Source: Candidatus Cloacimonadota bacterium (GTDB taxonomy: Bacteria > Cloacimonadota > Cloacimonadia > Cloacimonadales > PWNZ01). Taken from it: DNA of 33,728 nt. Made by a program: the position numbers and the translations under genes. The notes under the pieces were generated by a model, which did no database searches, had not been told where the DNA came from, and was given only the letters and a program-made list of their open reading frames with translations. How positions within the stretch are numbered: position 1 is the first letter of the stretch; every line of letters begins with the position of its first letter. The stretch lies in contig PWNZ01000087.1 in assembly GCA_003564135.1 (NCBI GenBank), forward strand, positions 1-33,728. The letters run 5' to 3'. Shown here piece after piece: positions 10,401 through 16,919 of the stretch.

Positions 10401-10786
10401 TTGTCTAAGTAACGGTCAAAGGTAAGTTTTACTGGATAATATAGTGGTATGTCCGGATGAAAATGGCTTCTTAATGTTATTGTTTTATCTTCATAATCAG
10501 TCGTTTTTTCTAATGATTGCCGGAATTGTTCGTGGTAAAAAGCATTTGTTCTATATACAGATAGGCCTCGTGGTATTTTTAAGACATCTACGGTATTATT
10601 TTCAATCCGGGGCAAACCTTGCAACAAGAAGAAATCACTTCTTAGAGAGCTGAAAAAACGCCGCTGATCAGTGTCAGAGCGGCTATTAAAACCTGTTGTG
10701 TTGTCTACCGCTGACAGGTTGACAATGATCATTATAAGCAGTAATAGAGATAGTCGTATTAAGGAAAGTTTTTTATTGGGAAGCAT
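4481..10786 (-). CDS. sprA: SprA/Sov-type outer-membrane translocon of the type IX secretion system
   Basis: This 2101-residue protein has a signal peptide ending near residue 26 (VNLSA). The family forms the very large beta-barrel through which type IX cargo leaves the outer membrane and is needed for gliding in Flavobacteria. Supporting features are its size, the diagnostic AYLDDMEG segment at residues 787-794 (AYIDDFEG-like in the family), and several Asp/Asn-rich calcium-loop-like stretches: DTNGDGLINGYDE near 555-567, a long acidic stretch near 935-970, and DTEDLNGNGVLD near 995-1006. The C-terminal half is made of alternating beta-strands ending in LSVWAEITF, a barrel-type terminus. A strongly acidic low-complexity insert at about residues 1680-1710 (DFDEFDQRFDDFDDYDDEFG) is followed near 1750-1780 by an E/R-rich charged stretch. 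It is slightly shorter than the usual Bacteroidota homologue. No other type IX gene is in the window. Confidence 0.92.
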   Translation of the reverse strand: MLPNKKLSLIRLSLLLLIMIIVNLSAVDNTTGFNSRSDTDQRRFFSSLRSDFFLLQGLPRIENNTVDVLKIPRGLSVYRTNAFYHEQFRQSLEKTTDYEDKTITLRSHFHPDIPLYYPVKLTFDRYLDNLFKSQFKQQIREQIQQEFVEDVRDAEPGLIPELVLDLPPLPGAVRKFIGDRPTRLSLTGSQRLTLSGSSTKRDDRRLMEGDRGTDLNLEMRQDLNLRLRGTIGDKISVNVRHSSQSDLAFMDPSTIEIEYEGDEDEIIQSIKAGNISLSLTGSEFIRYSASSTGLFGIRSDLKFGDLEITAIASKEEAEKLSRRFTGTDAADSLHFRSHNYATRTHYYVVVPSELYQLYGEGDDGLPGYIDNAIRTDPAGRWLLQPGADQLLPDPAEPFEVYLDTWVDDPSLDTVEGWELGDDPDDLMPYQFEILDINTDYFIDYDTGILTMNIPINRNYAIGVAYTQLDGQSVGGYINDKLFVKPIRRNNQNPDEDDDTWPLQARNIYNLNRRNIQNDGFRLNFFTFNPDGTINYFIDDDIIPGGIEFNDYLRLDTNGDGLINGYDETVNLSAGYVILPMIEPFKEFSDNIIYETERITGSNLEQITVNMSAVGKVGRDRIELGQMNILQGSVRVRVDGETLQEDTHYIVDYDFGHISFLTERGRSPDSNIEVDYEYRPLFATDSKTLMGLRADWHLSDLTRLGGTFIYHSETSGERRTSINNENRTLLMADIDGRLEFDPPLFTKLVDMIPLIRTDERSQFRLSGEIAMTMPRIYGHRDQPDRKEAYLDDMEGNVDTYPLGLSRLNWSPASKPHGTNLMRARPNWYNPDNIIAEDVFDPEFLTQRERTESVQIMTLRTIPPEISNPGVTNQYWGGIMRHLGNEINFSDKKYIELLVRADKYPFQDSEPLPTIHIDLGDISENFYVWNGGKGVLNTEDGANDGVRDGILEPREDVGLDGIPEGEPGDDPYDNFSNEKDEFGDYPWINGTSGNGILDTEDLNGNGVLDMLNRYFQYSVNLKSDHYESEYNGWRLYRIPMDDFIIKSDSPRNPNLNAINYARVWMETDELTRVQIARLNVVGNRWEERVIKDRNDEVVSSSYLANNNEFHSVSVVDNQNNRDHYVSPPNVEIEDDGIPLLDQALAVDYNNLRTGHSGMVTRRFREFQNITSYGKLRYWVYLERGRSFEQPTVKGDQEIIFRIGADSLNYYEIRYPAEAVSYHADGMMMSERYWQDIEIDFSTLTSLKQNVAGHDGIYEEEVQIQVSGESETATVKVRGDRVTLTNIRKMSIGVINNSEMTRNWTGRLYVNDIRVADPFEELGLAARTSLNTTFADFSTLNMSLVWRSQNFNTNVSRRTRPSYEETLSFDITNRYNLHKFFPTEWGLNIPLTLSRNQTTGTPRFKANSDILRADIQDDEERRREKRESLRKSADISLGQNITPRSKILQYTVANTTLRGNIRYNENLTSTSADTTLVYSATMNYNLNIPRELLGFNLSRNYRINFFPHSFNNTASFRSEEPNRWRWNTSNVPDTVSGIWTKDRYSRDRRELDLSTSINHNLTPTLTGSYTFSQKRDLKEEGEMFDTLPLGRETERDQNITYNYNPTLLPRLWTVTATTGVRYREVQKPFRESIDDEIDYWEFDGNVNRNARINVRLNNRDLLQSLLDMYGIRRAEIPETQDTTPADDFDEFDQRFDDFDDYDDEFGDGFGYNSYTNHNNSYAMADDYTPFNETMDDGQYDHDIPNNQNNSTSPYQEEMDRIREKEETERDERRTETATDQDDEDEQPAEPEDQMKLWARMITYLARFENFTINYDNTYGSRYSRYEERPGLLYQLGLPGQIEDERENLDMKENRDNFSVATGYPIMTNLSSTLNYSRTIDKRYSTASQKEVTTVFPNVRLSLTEFHKLIRAEKLMTSSRLSSSYTYTERVRGSIDWDDDEWEKPSARNKTHSFSPLISWQASWHHRITTNISYNHSQATSLTYRETYTAIRENTENSITTNFSWSFRSPQGLKLPFFSTRMPITNEMTTELGINWDRSKSINEGSQETIVERDTERYRINPRISYNFSRNIRGGMQTSYELNHDRRRDEKLRTISLSVWAEITF

Positions 10787-10974
10787 GGGTAAAGGTCTTG
10801 ATTTATGTATTAATCAGAGTTTTTATGCACGAGTACTCTTATATATCAGGCCAGTTTTATTGGCATCGCGATTGCCTGTTTGTGAGAATATGTTTGCTTG
10901 AAATGGGGATTAATCGCTTCATAAGTGCTATCCTCCGAGGCAGTTGTATGTGATCATGCAATGTCTATCTTAAC

Positions 10975-11751
10975 CTAATTCTGGCGGCAATAATAATATA
11001 GACCATCTATAGTTAAGGTCTTGTCCACAATATCTACCTCTTCTAAAAAATCTTTCAGTAGATGCGCAATACCACCGGTGGCAACGACCTTAATGCCTTC
11101 AAGATTGCTATACTTCTTTTTTATGTTTCGTACAAATGAGTCCACCATGTAACAGTGGCCGCGAACAATACCGGACAGCAGAGAGTCTCTGGTATTGGTA
11201 CCCAGGATTTCGCTTGGCGGCTCCAGTTTTATTTTTGAAAGCAGGGAGGCCTTTTGGAATAGGTTTGCAGAACTGATCTTGATTCCCGGTGAAATGGTTG
11301 TTCCATGAAACAGACCATCAATATCTATAAGCTGAACAGTAGTGGCTGTTCCAAAATCTACAACGATAACATTGGTCTTATATTTATACCTCGCTGAATA
11401 TGCGTTTACCAACAAATCGGCACCGATATAGCTATAGTCTTCAGTAAAGAAAGTTAGCCCTAAATTACTGTTACTGTCGATAATTATGATCCTGCTCCGG
11501 AAGTATTTCTCAAACATGTGTGAATATATCCGTGTTAATTCGGGCACAACGGAAGCAATACAACAGGCGTTAACATCCTTTAGTAGCACGCCTCTATGTA
11601 GAGCCAAGCCGTTGATGGTACCGAATAACTCATCCTCCGTCCGGCTTGTGTCGGAAGAGATCCTCCAGGAGCATATATACCCTTCGTCACAGTATAAGCC
11701 AACTTCAGTGTTGGTGTTACCTGCATCGATTACTATGTAATGATTGTGCAT
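10975..11751 (-). CDS. coaX: Type III pantothenate kinase
   Basis: This 258-residue enzyme performs the first step of coenzyme A synthesis, phosphorylating pantothenate. The type III family belongs to the ASKHA fold, needs a monovalent cation and is not feedback-inhibited by CoA. Visible signatures are IVIDAGNTNTEVGL (Asp9), GADLLVNAY (Asp112), VVDFGTATTVQL (Asp132) and VVATGGIA. The three aspartates match the spacing of the catalytic set known in the Thermotoga enzyme (Asp6, Asp105, Asp125). One oddity is that the usual GADR is GADL here, so the basic residue after the second aspartate is missing. It lies 188 bp upstream of sprA on the same strand. The start has no strong ribosome site but is fixed by the N-terminal DAGNT motif. 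Confidence 0.93.
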   Translation of the reverse strand: MHNHYIVIDAGNTNTEVGLYCDEGYICSWRISSDTSRTEDELFGTINGLALHRGVLLKDVNACCIASVVPELTRIYSHMFEKYFRSRIIIIDSNSNLGLTFFTEDYSYIGADLLVNAYSARYKYKTNVIVVDFGTATTVQLIDIDGLFHGTTISPGIKISSANLFQKASLLSKIKLEPPSEILGTNTRDSLLSGIVRGHCYMVDSFVRNIKKKYSNLEGIKVVATGGIAHLLKDFLEEVDIVDKTLTIDGLYYYCRQN

Positions 11752-11980
11752 AGGCGTCTATCTTTTCCATGCTTATAATTATGTCAAGTATGTTATGAGT
11801 ATCGGTTACTAAATTACACTCTTTTACTTGACTTTCAATGTTAAACGGCAATAGTCGGGTCTCCGTTACAGGGAACATCAGCGACTGTTCCCCAAATAAA
11901 CCATACTCCATATATTTTTGAGATCGAGGCACTCGTTTTATGTATCTGTGATCCACATTTACTAGATCGGCTAACGCCAA
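11717..11980 (-). CDS. Doubtful 87-residue ORF overlapping the start of coaX
   Basis: The frame opens at a TTG four codons after an in-frame stop and ends 35 bases inside coaX, in another frame. I recognise no domain in it. Its middle (RVPRSQKYMEYGLFGEQSLM) has a natural amino-acid mix and is not low-complexity, so it could be the degraded C-terminus of a former gene upstream of coaX or a real small protein. No ribosome site supports the TTG. The last dozen residues are simply coaX DNA read out of frame. It is more likely a remnant or chance frame than a gene. Confidence 0.22.
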   Translation of the reverse strand: MALADLVNVDHRYIKRVPRSQKYMEYGLFGEQSLMFPVTETRLLPFNIESQVKECNLVTDTHNILDIIISMEKIDAYAQSLHSNRCR

Positions 11981-12246
11981 TCGGGGTTGTTATAAATATG
12001 GGGCAGCCAGCATTTTACATCACTTCAAACAACATCTTATGACGTGAAATACCCGGCGTTTAGGCGGGTCCGAGTCCAACCGGAAGCATCAATGATTAAT
12101 TCTGCTTTTACGCGAGTATTTTTTCTGTACGAGGAAATATTATACAGTTGCTCTTGATTTCTAGTTCAATGAGCATAATATCCGCCACTATATTGCTCCT
12201 TGCATGTTTAATATGTTTAAAATTGATTTACCAGTGGTTCCGGCAC

Positions 12247-12285
12247 GCTGACTTTCAGTCGGCTGGCACGCCGGCTTCAGCCGGC
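12247..12285. repeat. Two tandem GC-rich hairpins
   Basis: The first hairpin has 7-bp arms at 12247-12253 and 12257-12263 (GCTGACT/AGTCGGC, one G-T pair) with a 3-nt loop. The second has GCCGGC at 12270-12275 and 12280-12285 around TTCA. They are separated by TGGCAC and are far more GC-rich than their surroundings. The layout resembles small palindromic repeats scattered in many bacterial genomes. The second hairpin directly abuts the first copy of the 26-bp repeat. Confidence 0.6.
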
Positions 12286-12311
12286 AATTTAATCATTCCC
12301 TCGGGTGTCTT
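12286..12311 (+). repeat. 26-bp direct repeat, copy 1
   Basis: This 26-base stretch, containing AATCATTCCCTCGGGTGTCT, occurs again without mismatch at 12501-12526. The start-to-start distance is 215 bp. The flanking bases differ on both sides, so the repeat has defined ends. It follows directly after the GC-rich hairpin pair. Confidence 0.85.
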
Positions 12312-12375
12312 CATATTCGTTCTTGGTTCTTGGTTGAGGATGTCATGGACGTTTACTACGTTTAAAGGTCTCCAA

Positions 12376-12399
12376 CAGATTTCTCAGATTCCGCAGATT
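12376..12399 (+). repeat. Three 9-bp tandem units CAGATTnnn
   Basis: CAGATT occurs at 12376, 12385 and 12394, an exact 9-bp period with variable third triplets. It lies between the two copies of the 26-bp repeat and appears to be part of the same composite element. The length is below what is usually called a minisatellite. Confidence 0.55.
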
Positions 12400-12446
12400 A
12401 TGTCCAGTACTCATAGCATCCCAGCTCTGATTCATCCCAGATATGG

Positions 12447-12479
12447 ACCCAGTTAAGTAAAAAAGACGACTTAACGGGT
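12447..12479. repeat. Near-perfect 11-bp hairpin
   Basis: ACCC (12447-12450) plus GTTAAGT (12452-12458), with one bulged A between them, pairs with ACTTAAC (12469-12475) plus GGGT (12476-12479) around a 10-nt A-rich loop. No T-run follows on the plus strand. It lies 21 bp before the second 26-bp repeat copy. Confidence 0.55.
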
Positions 12480-12500
12480 TAAAAAGGCCTGAACACATGT

Positions 12501-12526
12501 AATTTAATCATTCCCTCGGGTGTCTT
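12501..12526 (+). repeat. 26-bp direct repeat, copy 2
   Basis: This is identical over 26 bases to 12286-12311 and in the same orientation. The two copies bracket 189 bp holding the CAGATT triplet and the 11-bp hairpin. A divergent third copy in the opposite orientation is at 21029-21054. Confidence 0.85.
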
Positions 12527-12999
12527 TATTAAAATTATACATTAGACATTGTGAAATATACATTACTTTTCACAGTCATGAGCGTTTACTTTAAAATACC
12601 GGCAATACTTAGCTGACTAATAACTTGTTTGGTCAGAGAATCAGGATAGAAGGCAGGTATGGTTATTATGATTGAGAGACTAAAATCTCACCTACAACAG
12701 GCTGAAGGCTCTATGCTCGTTACTATGCCCTTCTTGACACCTGATTAAGACCTTCTCAACAAGGTCCTGAAGCTACCAATATGTCCTTTATATACTGAGA
12801 AAAACAATAGGTGAAATTTTACACCAACTTCTGAGCCACTAATTGCAAACTCTTAGGATACCAAGGATATTCTACTGATCGATAATTGAATCTGGGTTGT
12901 TTTCAGCTTCAAGAAACAAGCCCTTGATTGAAGCGACACTTAAATCAAAGTTAACCTTATTACTGTCGGCTTTAACATGGATTTCCGACCATTAATATA

Positions 13000-13026
13000 T
13001 TGACAATATGGGCTATTTTTTAATAG
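13000..13026 (+). promoter_or_regulatory. Possible proS promoter
   Basis: A perfect TTGACA at 13000-13005 is followed by an AT-rich stretch with TAATAG at 13021-13026. The spacing of 15 bp is short, and no better -10 is present at 16-18 bp. It lies about 35 bp upstream of the proS start. The -35 match is good; the assignment as a whole is weak. Confidence 0.3.
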
Positions 13027-13062
13027 TCATCAATAAATCATCAAGTGATAGGAGCGATAGAA

Positions 13063-14586
13063 ATGGCAAAACAGATCAAAACAGCGATAACACCCACCAG
13101 AGAAGAAGATTATCCCCAATGGTATCAACAGGTTATCAAGGCTTCAGACATGGCAGAGAATAGCGATGTCCGGGGCTGTATGGTGATTAAGCCTTGGGGT
13201 TATGCTATATGGGAGAATATTCAGAAGAATCTCGACAATTTATTTAAAGATAAGGGATGTAAAAATGCATACTTCCCGCTTTTTATTCCCAAAAGCTTCT
13301 TCGAGAAAGAAGCGGAGCATGTCGAAGGTTTTGCCAAAGAATGTGCGGTTGTGACTCATACCAGACTAGAAGATGATGGCCAAGGTGGACTTAAGAATGC
13401 CGGGGAGTTAAATGAACCGCTGATTGTTAGGCCAACCAGCGAGACAATAATTGGAGCTTCATTCAGTCGGTGGATAAATTCATATCGTGATTTACCTTTA
13501 TTAATCAACCAGTGGGCGAATGTAGTACGCTGGGAATTGCGGACGCGGCTGTTCTTAAGAACCTCTGAGTTCCTTTGGCAGGAGGGTCATACGGTTCATT
13601 CCGAAAAAGCCGCTGCTCAAGAATTTACCATGAAGATGTTGGATGTATATGCAGAGTTTGCCGAGAAATATCTCGCGTTACCGGTAATCAAAGGAGAAAA
13701 AACAGCCTCAGAAAGATTTCCGGGCGCTCTTAATACATATTGTATCGAAGCAATGATGCAAGATAAGAAAGCCTTGCAATCGGGGACTTCGCATTTCTTA
13801 GGGCAAAATTTTGCTAAATCATCCGATATCAAGTTCCAAAGTAGTGAAGGTAAAGAAGAGTATGCCTGGACGACTTCTTGGGGTGTTTCGACACGGCTTA
13901 TTGGGGCGCTAATAATGGCTCATAGTGATGATGATGGGTTAGTTTTACCACCGGGTATTGCCCCTGCTCATATAGCGATCATTCCCATTTATCGTAATGA
14001 TGAAGACCGGAAGACAGTTGATTGTTTCGTGACTGAATTGCTGCTAAAACTGAAAGATAAAAGATATAACGAAGAAAAAATACGAACAGAATATGATACC
14101 AGAGAAATAACCGGTGGTGAGAAAAACTGGAACTGGATTAAAAAAGGGGTTCCTATTAGATTGGAGATAGGGCCAAGAGATGTTGCTAAAAATAGCGTAT
14201 TTATGGGTAGACGAGACAAAGCGCACAAAGATAAAAAAGGCGTTCAACTAGATGAATTTGTGAACAATATCGGAAAATATCTTCTGGAGATACAGCAGAA
14301 TATTTTCGATAAAGCGTTTAAGTTCCGGCGAGATAACACAGCAGAAATAGATGATTATCAGGAATTTGTCCGATTCTTCTCTCCGAAAAATGAAAAGAAA
14401 CCGGAAATTCATGGAGGTTTTGCATACAGCCATTGGTGTGGTGATAGCGGCTGTGAAGAAAAAGTAAAAGAAGAACTAAAAGTTACTATTCGCTGCATAC
14501 CGCTTGAAGATGTGAAACAGGAGGGTAGATGCATATGCTGTGGAAAAGAAAGCTCCGGAAGAGTCTGTTTTGCTAAAAACTATTGA
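13063..14586 (+). CDS. proS: Proline-tRNA ligase, short (archaeal/eukaryotic-like) type
   Basis: This class II synthetase charges tRNA-Pro with proline. The ATG at 13063 is chosen because AGGAG lies 8 nt before it; an in-frame GTG at 13045 would have no ribosome site. The protein is 507 residues, the length of the compact ProRS lacking the bacterial editing insertion. Visible are the motif 2 region (LIVRPTSETIIGASFSRWIN, then VVRWELRTRLFLRTSEFLWQEGHT) and motif 3 (TSWGVSTRLIGALIMAHSDD with LVLPPGIAP). A C-terminal extension with Cys pairs (CGDSGCEEK, RCICCGKES) ends in AKNY; zinc binding and a terminal tyrosine are typical of this ProRS group. It is the first gene of a plus-strand run with the S4 protein and cinA. 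Confidence 0.96.
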   Translation: MAKQIKTAITPTREEDYPQWYQQVIKASDMAENSDVRGCMVIKPWGYAIWENIQKNLDNLFKDKGCKNAYFPLFIPKSFFEKEAEHVEGFAKECAVVTHTRLEDDGQGGLKNAGELNEPLIVRPTSETIIGASFSRWINSYRDLPLLINQWANVVRWELRTRLFLRTSEFLWQEGHTVHSEKAAAQEFTMKMLDVYAEFAEKYLALPVIKGEKTASERFPGALNTYCIEAMMQDKKALQSGTSHFLGQNFAKSSDIKFQSSEGKEEYAWTTSWGVSTRLIGALIMAHSDDDGLVLPPGIAPAHIAIIPIYRNDEDRKTVDCFVTELLLKLKDKRYNEEKIRTEYDTREITGGEKNWNWIKKGVPIRLEIGPRDVAKNSVFMGRRDKAHKDKKGVQLDEFVNNIGKYLLEIQQNIFDKAFKFRRDNTAEIDDYQEFVRFFSPKNEKKPEIHGGFAYSHWCGDSGCEEKVKEELKVTIRCIPLEDVKQEGRCICCGKESSGRVCFAKNY

Positions 14587-14615
14587 TTCCCGATAAAAAA
14601 TAAGGTGAAATAGAT

Positions 14616-14966
14616 ATGAAGTTCAGATTGAAAAAAACCGATGATGTGATTGAGTTAGAACAGCTGTTAAAAGCCGTCAAGGCAGACGAGGATTACCAAA
14701 AGATCCGTTTTATGATTAAAGACGGTCTGATATATGTCAACGGCGAGAAGGAATATGCAAGAAGAAGACTTCTTAAGACCGGCGACAAAGTTTCCTATGG
14801 AAAGAAATATTATACTGTCTGCAATTATAAAGGTAACGAGCCGGAAGATATCATTAAACAAAAAGCGAAAGAGGGAGATGAAGAATACGTTCCTCAAGAA
14901 CATGAAAGAGTTTTTCATCATCAGAAACCACTCAGCTGGTCAAAAAAGTACTCGAAAAAGGATTGA
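14616..14966 (+). CDS. Small S4-domain RNA-binding protein
   Basis: This 116-residue basic protein follows proS by 29 bp and precedes cinA by 5 bp, so it is probably in one operon with them. Residues about 12-65 (IELEQLLKAV, MIKDGLIYVNGEKEYARRR, LLKTGDKVSYGKK) carry the S4 signature: a helix, then the D/N-G-x-V/I-x-V-N-G turn followed by R/K residues and a GD-x-V strand. It resembles the YaaA/YbcJ-type stand-alone S4 proteins thought to bind ribosomal or other structured RNA. The C-terminal 45 residues are charged and unstructured-looking. The start has AAGGTG upstream. The exact RNA target cannot be inferred. Confidence 0.75.
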   Translation: MKFRLKKTDDVIELEQLLKAVKADEDYQKIRFMIKDGLIYVNGEKEYARRRLLKTGDKVSYGKKYYTVCNYKGNEPEDIIKQKAKEGDEEYVPQEHERVFHHQKPLSWSKKYSKKD

Positions 14967-14971
14967 TTTTA

Positions 14972-16186
14972 ATGGACAAATGTCCCGCAGTTGCGGTTAT
15001 TTCTATAGGGAATGAACTGCTGTCAGGTAGGACTGTTAACTCAAATTTACTATTCCTGGGCAGTGAGTTAGGGAAGATAGGCTTACCCATCAACATAGCG
15101 ATAACCGTTAAAGATGATCATGATTCCATTTCCAAAGCGCTAAATTTTTGCCTGGAAGAACACGATGTCGTGATAACTACCGGCGGGTTGGGGCCAACAT
15201 CCGACGATATTTCCAAAAAGGTGATAGCCGATTATTTTGGTCGTGATATGATAACTGATCAGGAAATATGGGAAAAGATTCAGAAAAAATACCCTGATAA
15301 AAAGATTCCGGCAATGAATATCCGGCAAGCTGAATTGCCTAAAGGGTCAATAGTGTTGGAGAATAATGTTGGCAGTGCTCCGGGATTGTGCATCAAAGAT
15401 AAGAAAAAGCTGTGCATAATGCTTCCCGGTGTGCCTTATGAGATGAAGGATATATGCATGAATAGTCTCATACCGATGCTGCAGTTAGAGTGCGGAATTC
15501 ATAAACTAACTGTTAAGACGATCCATACAATAGATGTGCCAGAATCATCATTAGCAGAACAATTAGAACCTGTGAAAATACCTGAAGGTGTTCAAATTGC
15601 TTTCCTGCCCCAACCGGGAAGAGTTGATGTCCGGCTGGTGGGGATAGACGAAGCTGAAGTTGCAGCTGTCTATGACGAGATCTTACAAACAGTATCTTAC
15701 AGTGTATGGGGAGTTAATGATCAAAACATGGCTGGAACTGTCAGAAAAGTTCTTGCATCAAAACAGCTTACTATAGCAGTCGCTGAATCCTGTACCGGTG
15801 GGTTGATTCAAAAGTTACTGACCGACATCCCTAAATCTTCAAGCTGTTACATGGGAGGGATTATTGCCTATAGTAACAAAGCCAAAGAAAAAATTCTCGG
15901 TATAGATAAAAAAATAATTGCAGATTACGGCGCCGTCAGCATGCAAGTAGCTGCTAAAATGGCCGAAAATGTTGCCGCTAAGTTTTCTGCCGATATAGGC
16001 TTGTCTGTTACCGGTATTGCCGGTCCGGACGGTGGTACTGACAAAAAGCCGGTTGGCACCGTCTGGTTTTCGTTGAGTAAAGAAGATGACACTATTTCAA
16101 TACATAAGCATTTCAAAGGAAGTCGTGATCTAGTCAGAAAGAAAGCTGCCGATTATCTGTTGTATTTTTTGATCAGTTATCTTTAG
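14972..16186 (+). CDS. cinA: CinA family protein with NMN deamidase domain
   Basis: The ATG at 14972 is preferred because AAGGA lies 9 nt upstream; the in-frame TTG at 14963 abuts that site. The 404-residue product has the full CinA architecture. The N-terminal MoCF-like domain contains VISIGNELLSGRTVNSN and TTGGLGPTSDD, with PGVPYEMKD further on. The C-terminal PncC domain contains AVAESCTGGLIQKLL, GGIIAYSNKAKEKILGI and VTGIAGPDGGTDKKPVGTVW. Family members cleave ADP-ribose (N-terminal part) and deamidate nicotinamide mononucleotide (C-terminal part), recycling by-products of NAD use. It ends 43 bp from the convergent phoU, with no clear terminator between them. Confidence 0.95.
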   Translation: MDKCPAVAVISIGNELLSGRTVNSNLLFLGSELGKIGLPINIAITVKDDHDSISKALNFCLEEHDVVITTGGLGPTSDDISKKVIADYFGRDMITDQEIWEKIQKKYPDKKIPAMNIRQAELPKGSIVLENNVGSAPGLCIKDKKKLCIMLPGVPYEMKDICMNSLIPMLQLECGIHKLTVKTIHTIDVPESSLAEQLEPVKIPEGVQIAFLPQPGRVDVRLVGIDEAEVAAVYDEILQTVSYSVWGVNDQNMAGTVRKVLASKQLTIAVAESCTGGLIQKLLTDIPKSSSCYMGGIIAYSNKAKEKILGIDKKIIADYGAVSMQVAAKMAENVAAKFSADIGLSVTGIAGPDGGTDKKPVGTVWFSLSKEDDTISIHKHFKGSRDLVRKKAADYLLYFLISYL

Positions 16187-16229
16187 ATCGGCTCATATTA
16201 ATACTGTATTTATTCCTCGGTAGTGTAAG

Positions 16230-16874
16230 TTACAGGTTGTGTTTGATAACTTGCCCCACGACCATAAATATGGTATCCTCAGCGATATTTGTCGATAGGT
16301 CAGCGATTCTTTCCAAGTTTTTTGAGATTCTTATTATATGCATGGCTCTCTCAATTGAGTTGCGGTTGTTATACATAGTCGAGATTGTCTCTCTGACTAA
16401 CTTTTCATGGTAATCATCTACTATGTCATCCCTTAGGCAAACATCTCTGGACAGATCAACATCCTCGTTGTTGAAGGCTGTTAAACTGTCTCTGATCATT
16501 CCGATAGTTTCTCTGGCTATCATGGGCAAGTGGTTTTGTAGTGGTAATTCAGCTCTTTCAATAAGAAATTGACTGCTATCAGCGATATTGACTGCTTGAT
16601 CACCGATACGTTCTATATCATTATTGATTTTATAAACCATGAGAACTGTTCTTAAGTCTTTAGCTTCCGGTTGGTATAAAGCTATTATTTCAGTACATAG
16701 CTCTTCTATTAATATTTCCATGTGATTCACTTGTTTTTCATTTTCGAAAACTATGGAAAGCATATCTGAATGGCCTTCTGAAAGCCCCTGTATGCTTTTA
16801 TCTATCATTACCTGAACTAAGTTGGCTGCTGCAATGAGTCTCTCTTTTAATACGTTAATTCTATTCTCGATCAT
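16230..16874 (-). CDS. phoU: Phosphate signalling protein PhoU
   Basis: This 214-residue all-helical protein is last in the pst operon. PhoU links the PstSCAB transporter to the sensor kinase PhoR and dampens the Pho response when phosphate is plentiful. The two PhoU repeats are visible: the first with VFENEKQVNHMEILIEELC and KINNDIERIGDQAVNIADSS, the second with VCLRDDIVDDYHEKLVRE and RISKNLERIADLSTNIAEDT. The (E/D)RI-x-D-x-(A/S)-x-NIA(D/E) signatures are metal-binding in characterised members. AAGGAG precedes the ATG, and pstB ends 45 bp upstream. Confidence 0.96.
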   Translation of the reverse strand: MIENRINVLKERLIAAANLVQVMIDKSIQGLSEGHSDMLSIVFENEKQVNHMEILIEELCTEIIALYQPEAKDLRTVLMVYKINNDIERIGDQAVNIADSSQFLIERAELPLQNHLPMIARETIGMIRDSLTAFNNEDVDLSRDVCLRDDIVDDYHEKLVRETISTMYNNRNSIERAMHIIRISKNLERIADLSTNIAEDTIFMVVGQVIKHNL

Positions 16875-16919
16875 TTATTTCTCCTTTTGTCACATAATAT
16901 CGGTTAAGGTCGTATTTAA

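Larger units (their letters stand above)
11981..13062. other. Long non-coding interval with a composite repeat
   Basis: This 1.08-kb region lies between the divergent coaX and proS units. A 102-codon plus-strand frame at 12148-12456 runs straight through hairpins and repeats and is not a believable gene. The part from 12247 to 12526 is a mosaic of two tandem GC-rich hairpins, a 26-bp direct repeat, three 9-bp units and a further hairpin, each listed separately. A weaker inverted repeat, TGTGAAA/TTTCACA, is at 12550-12556 and 12568-12574. From about 12600 to 12990 I see nothing I can name. Confidence 0.6.

Noticed and set aside
12060..12090. A tRNA T-arm-like stretch (GGTCCGAGTCC)
   Set aside because: The flanking stem does not pair and no acceptor, D or anticodon arm can be built around it.
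12148..12456. A 102-codon plus-strand frame with a hydrophobic start
   Set aside because: It runs through the tandem hairpins, one 26-bp repeat copy and the 9-bp triplet, has no ribosome site, and its peptide simply reflects the repeat DNA.
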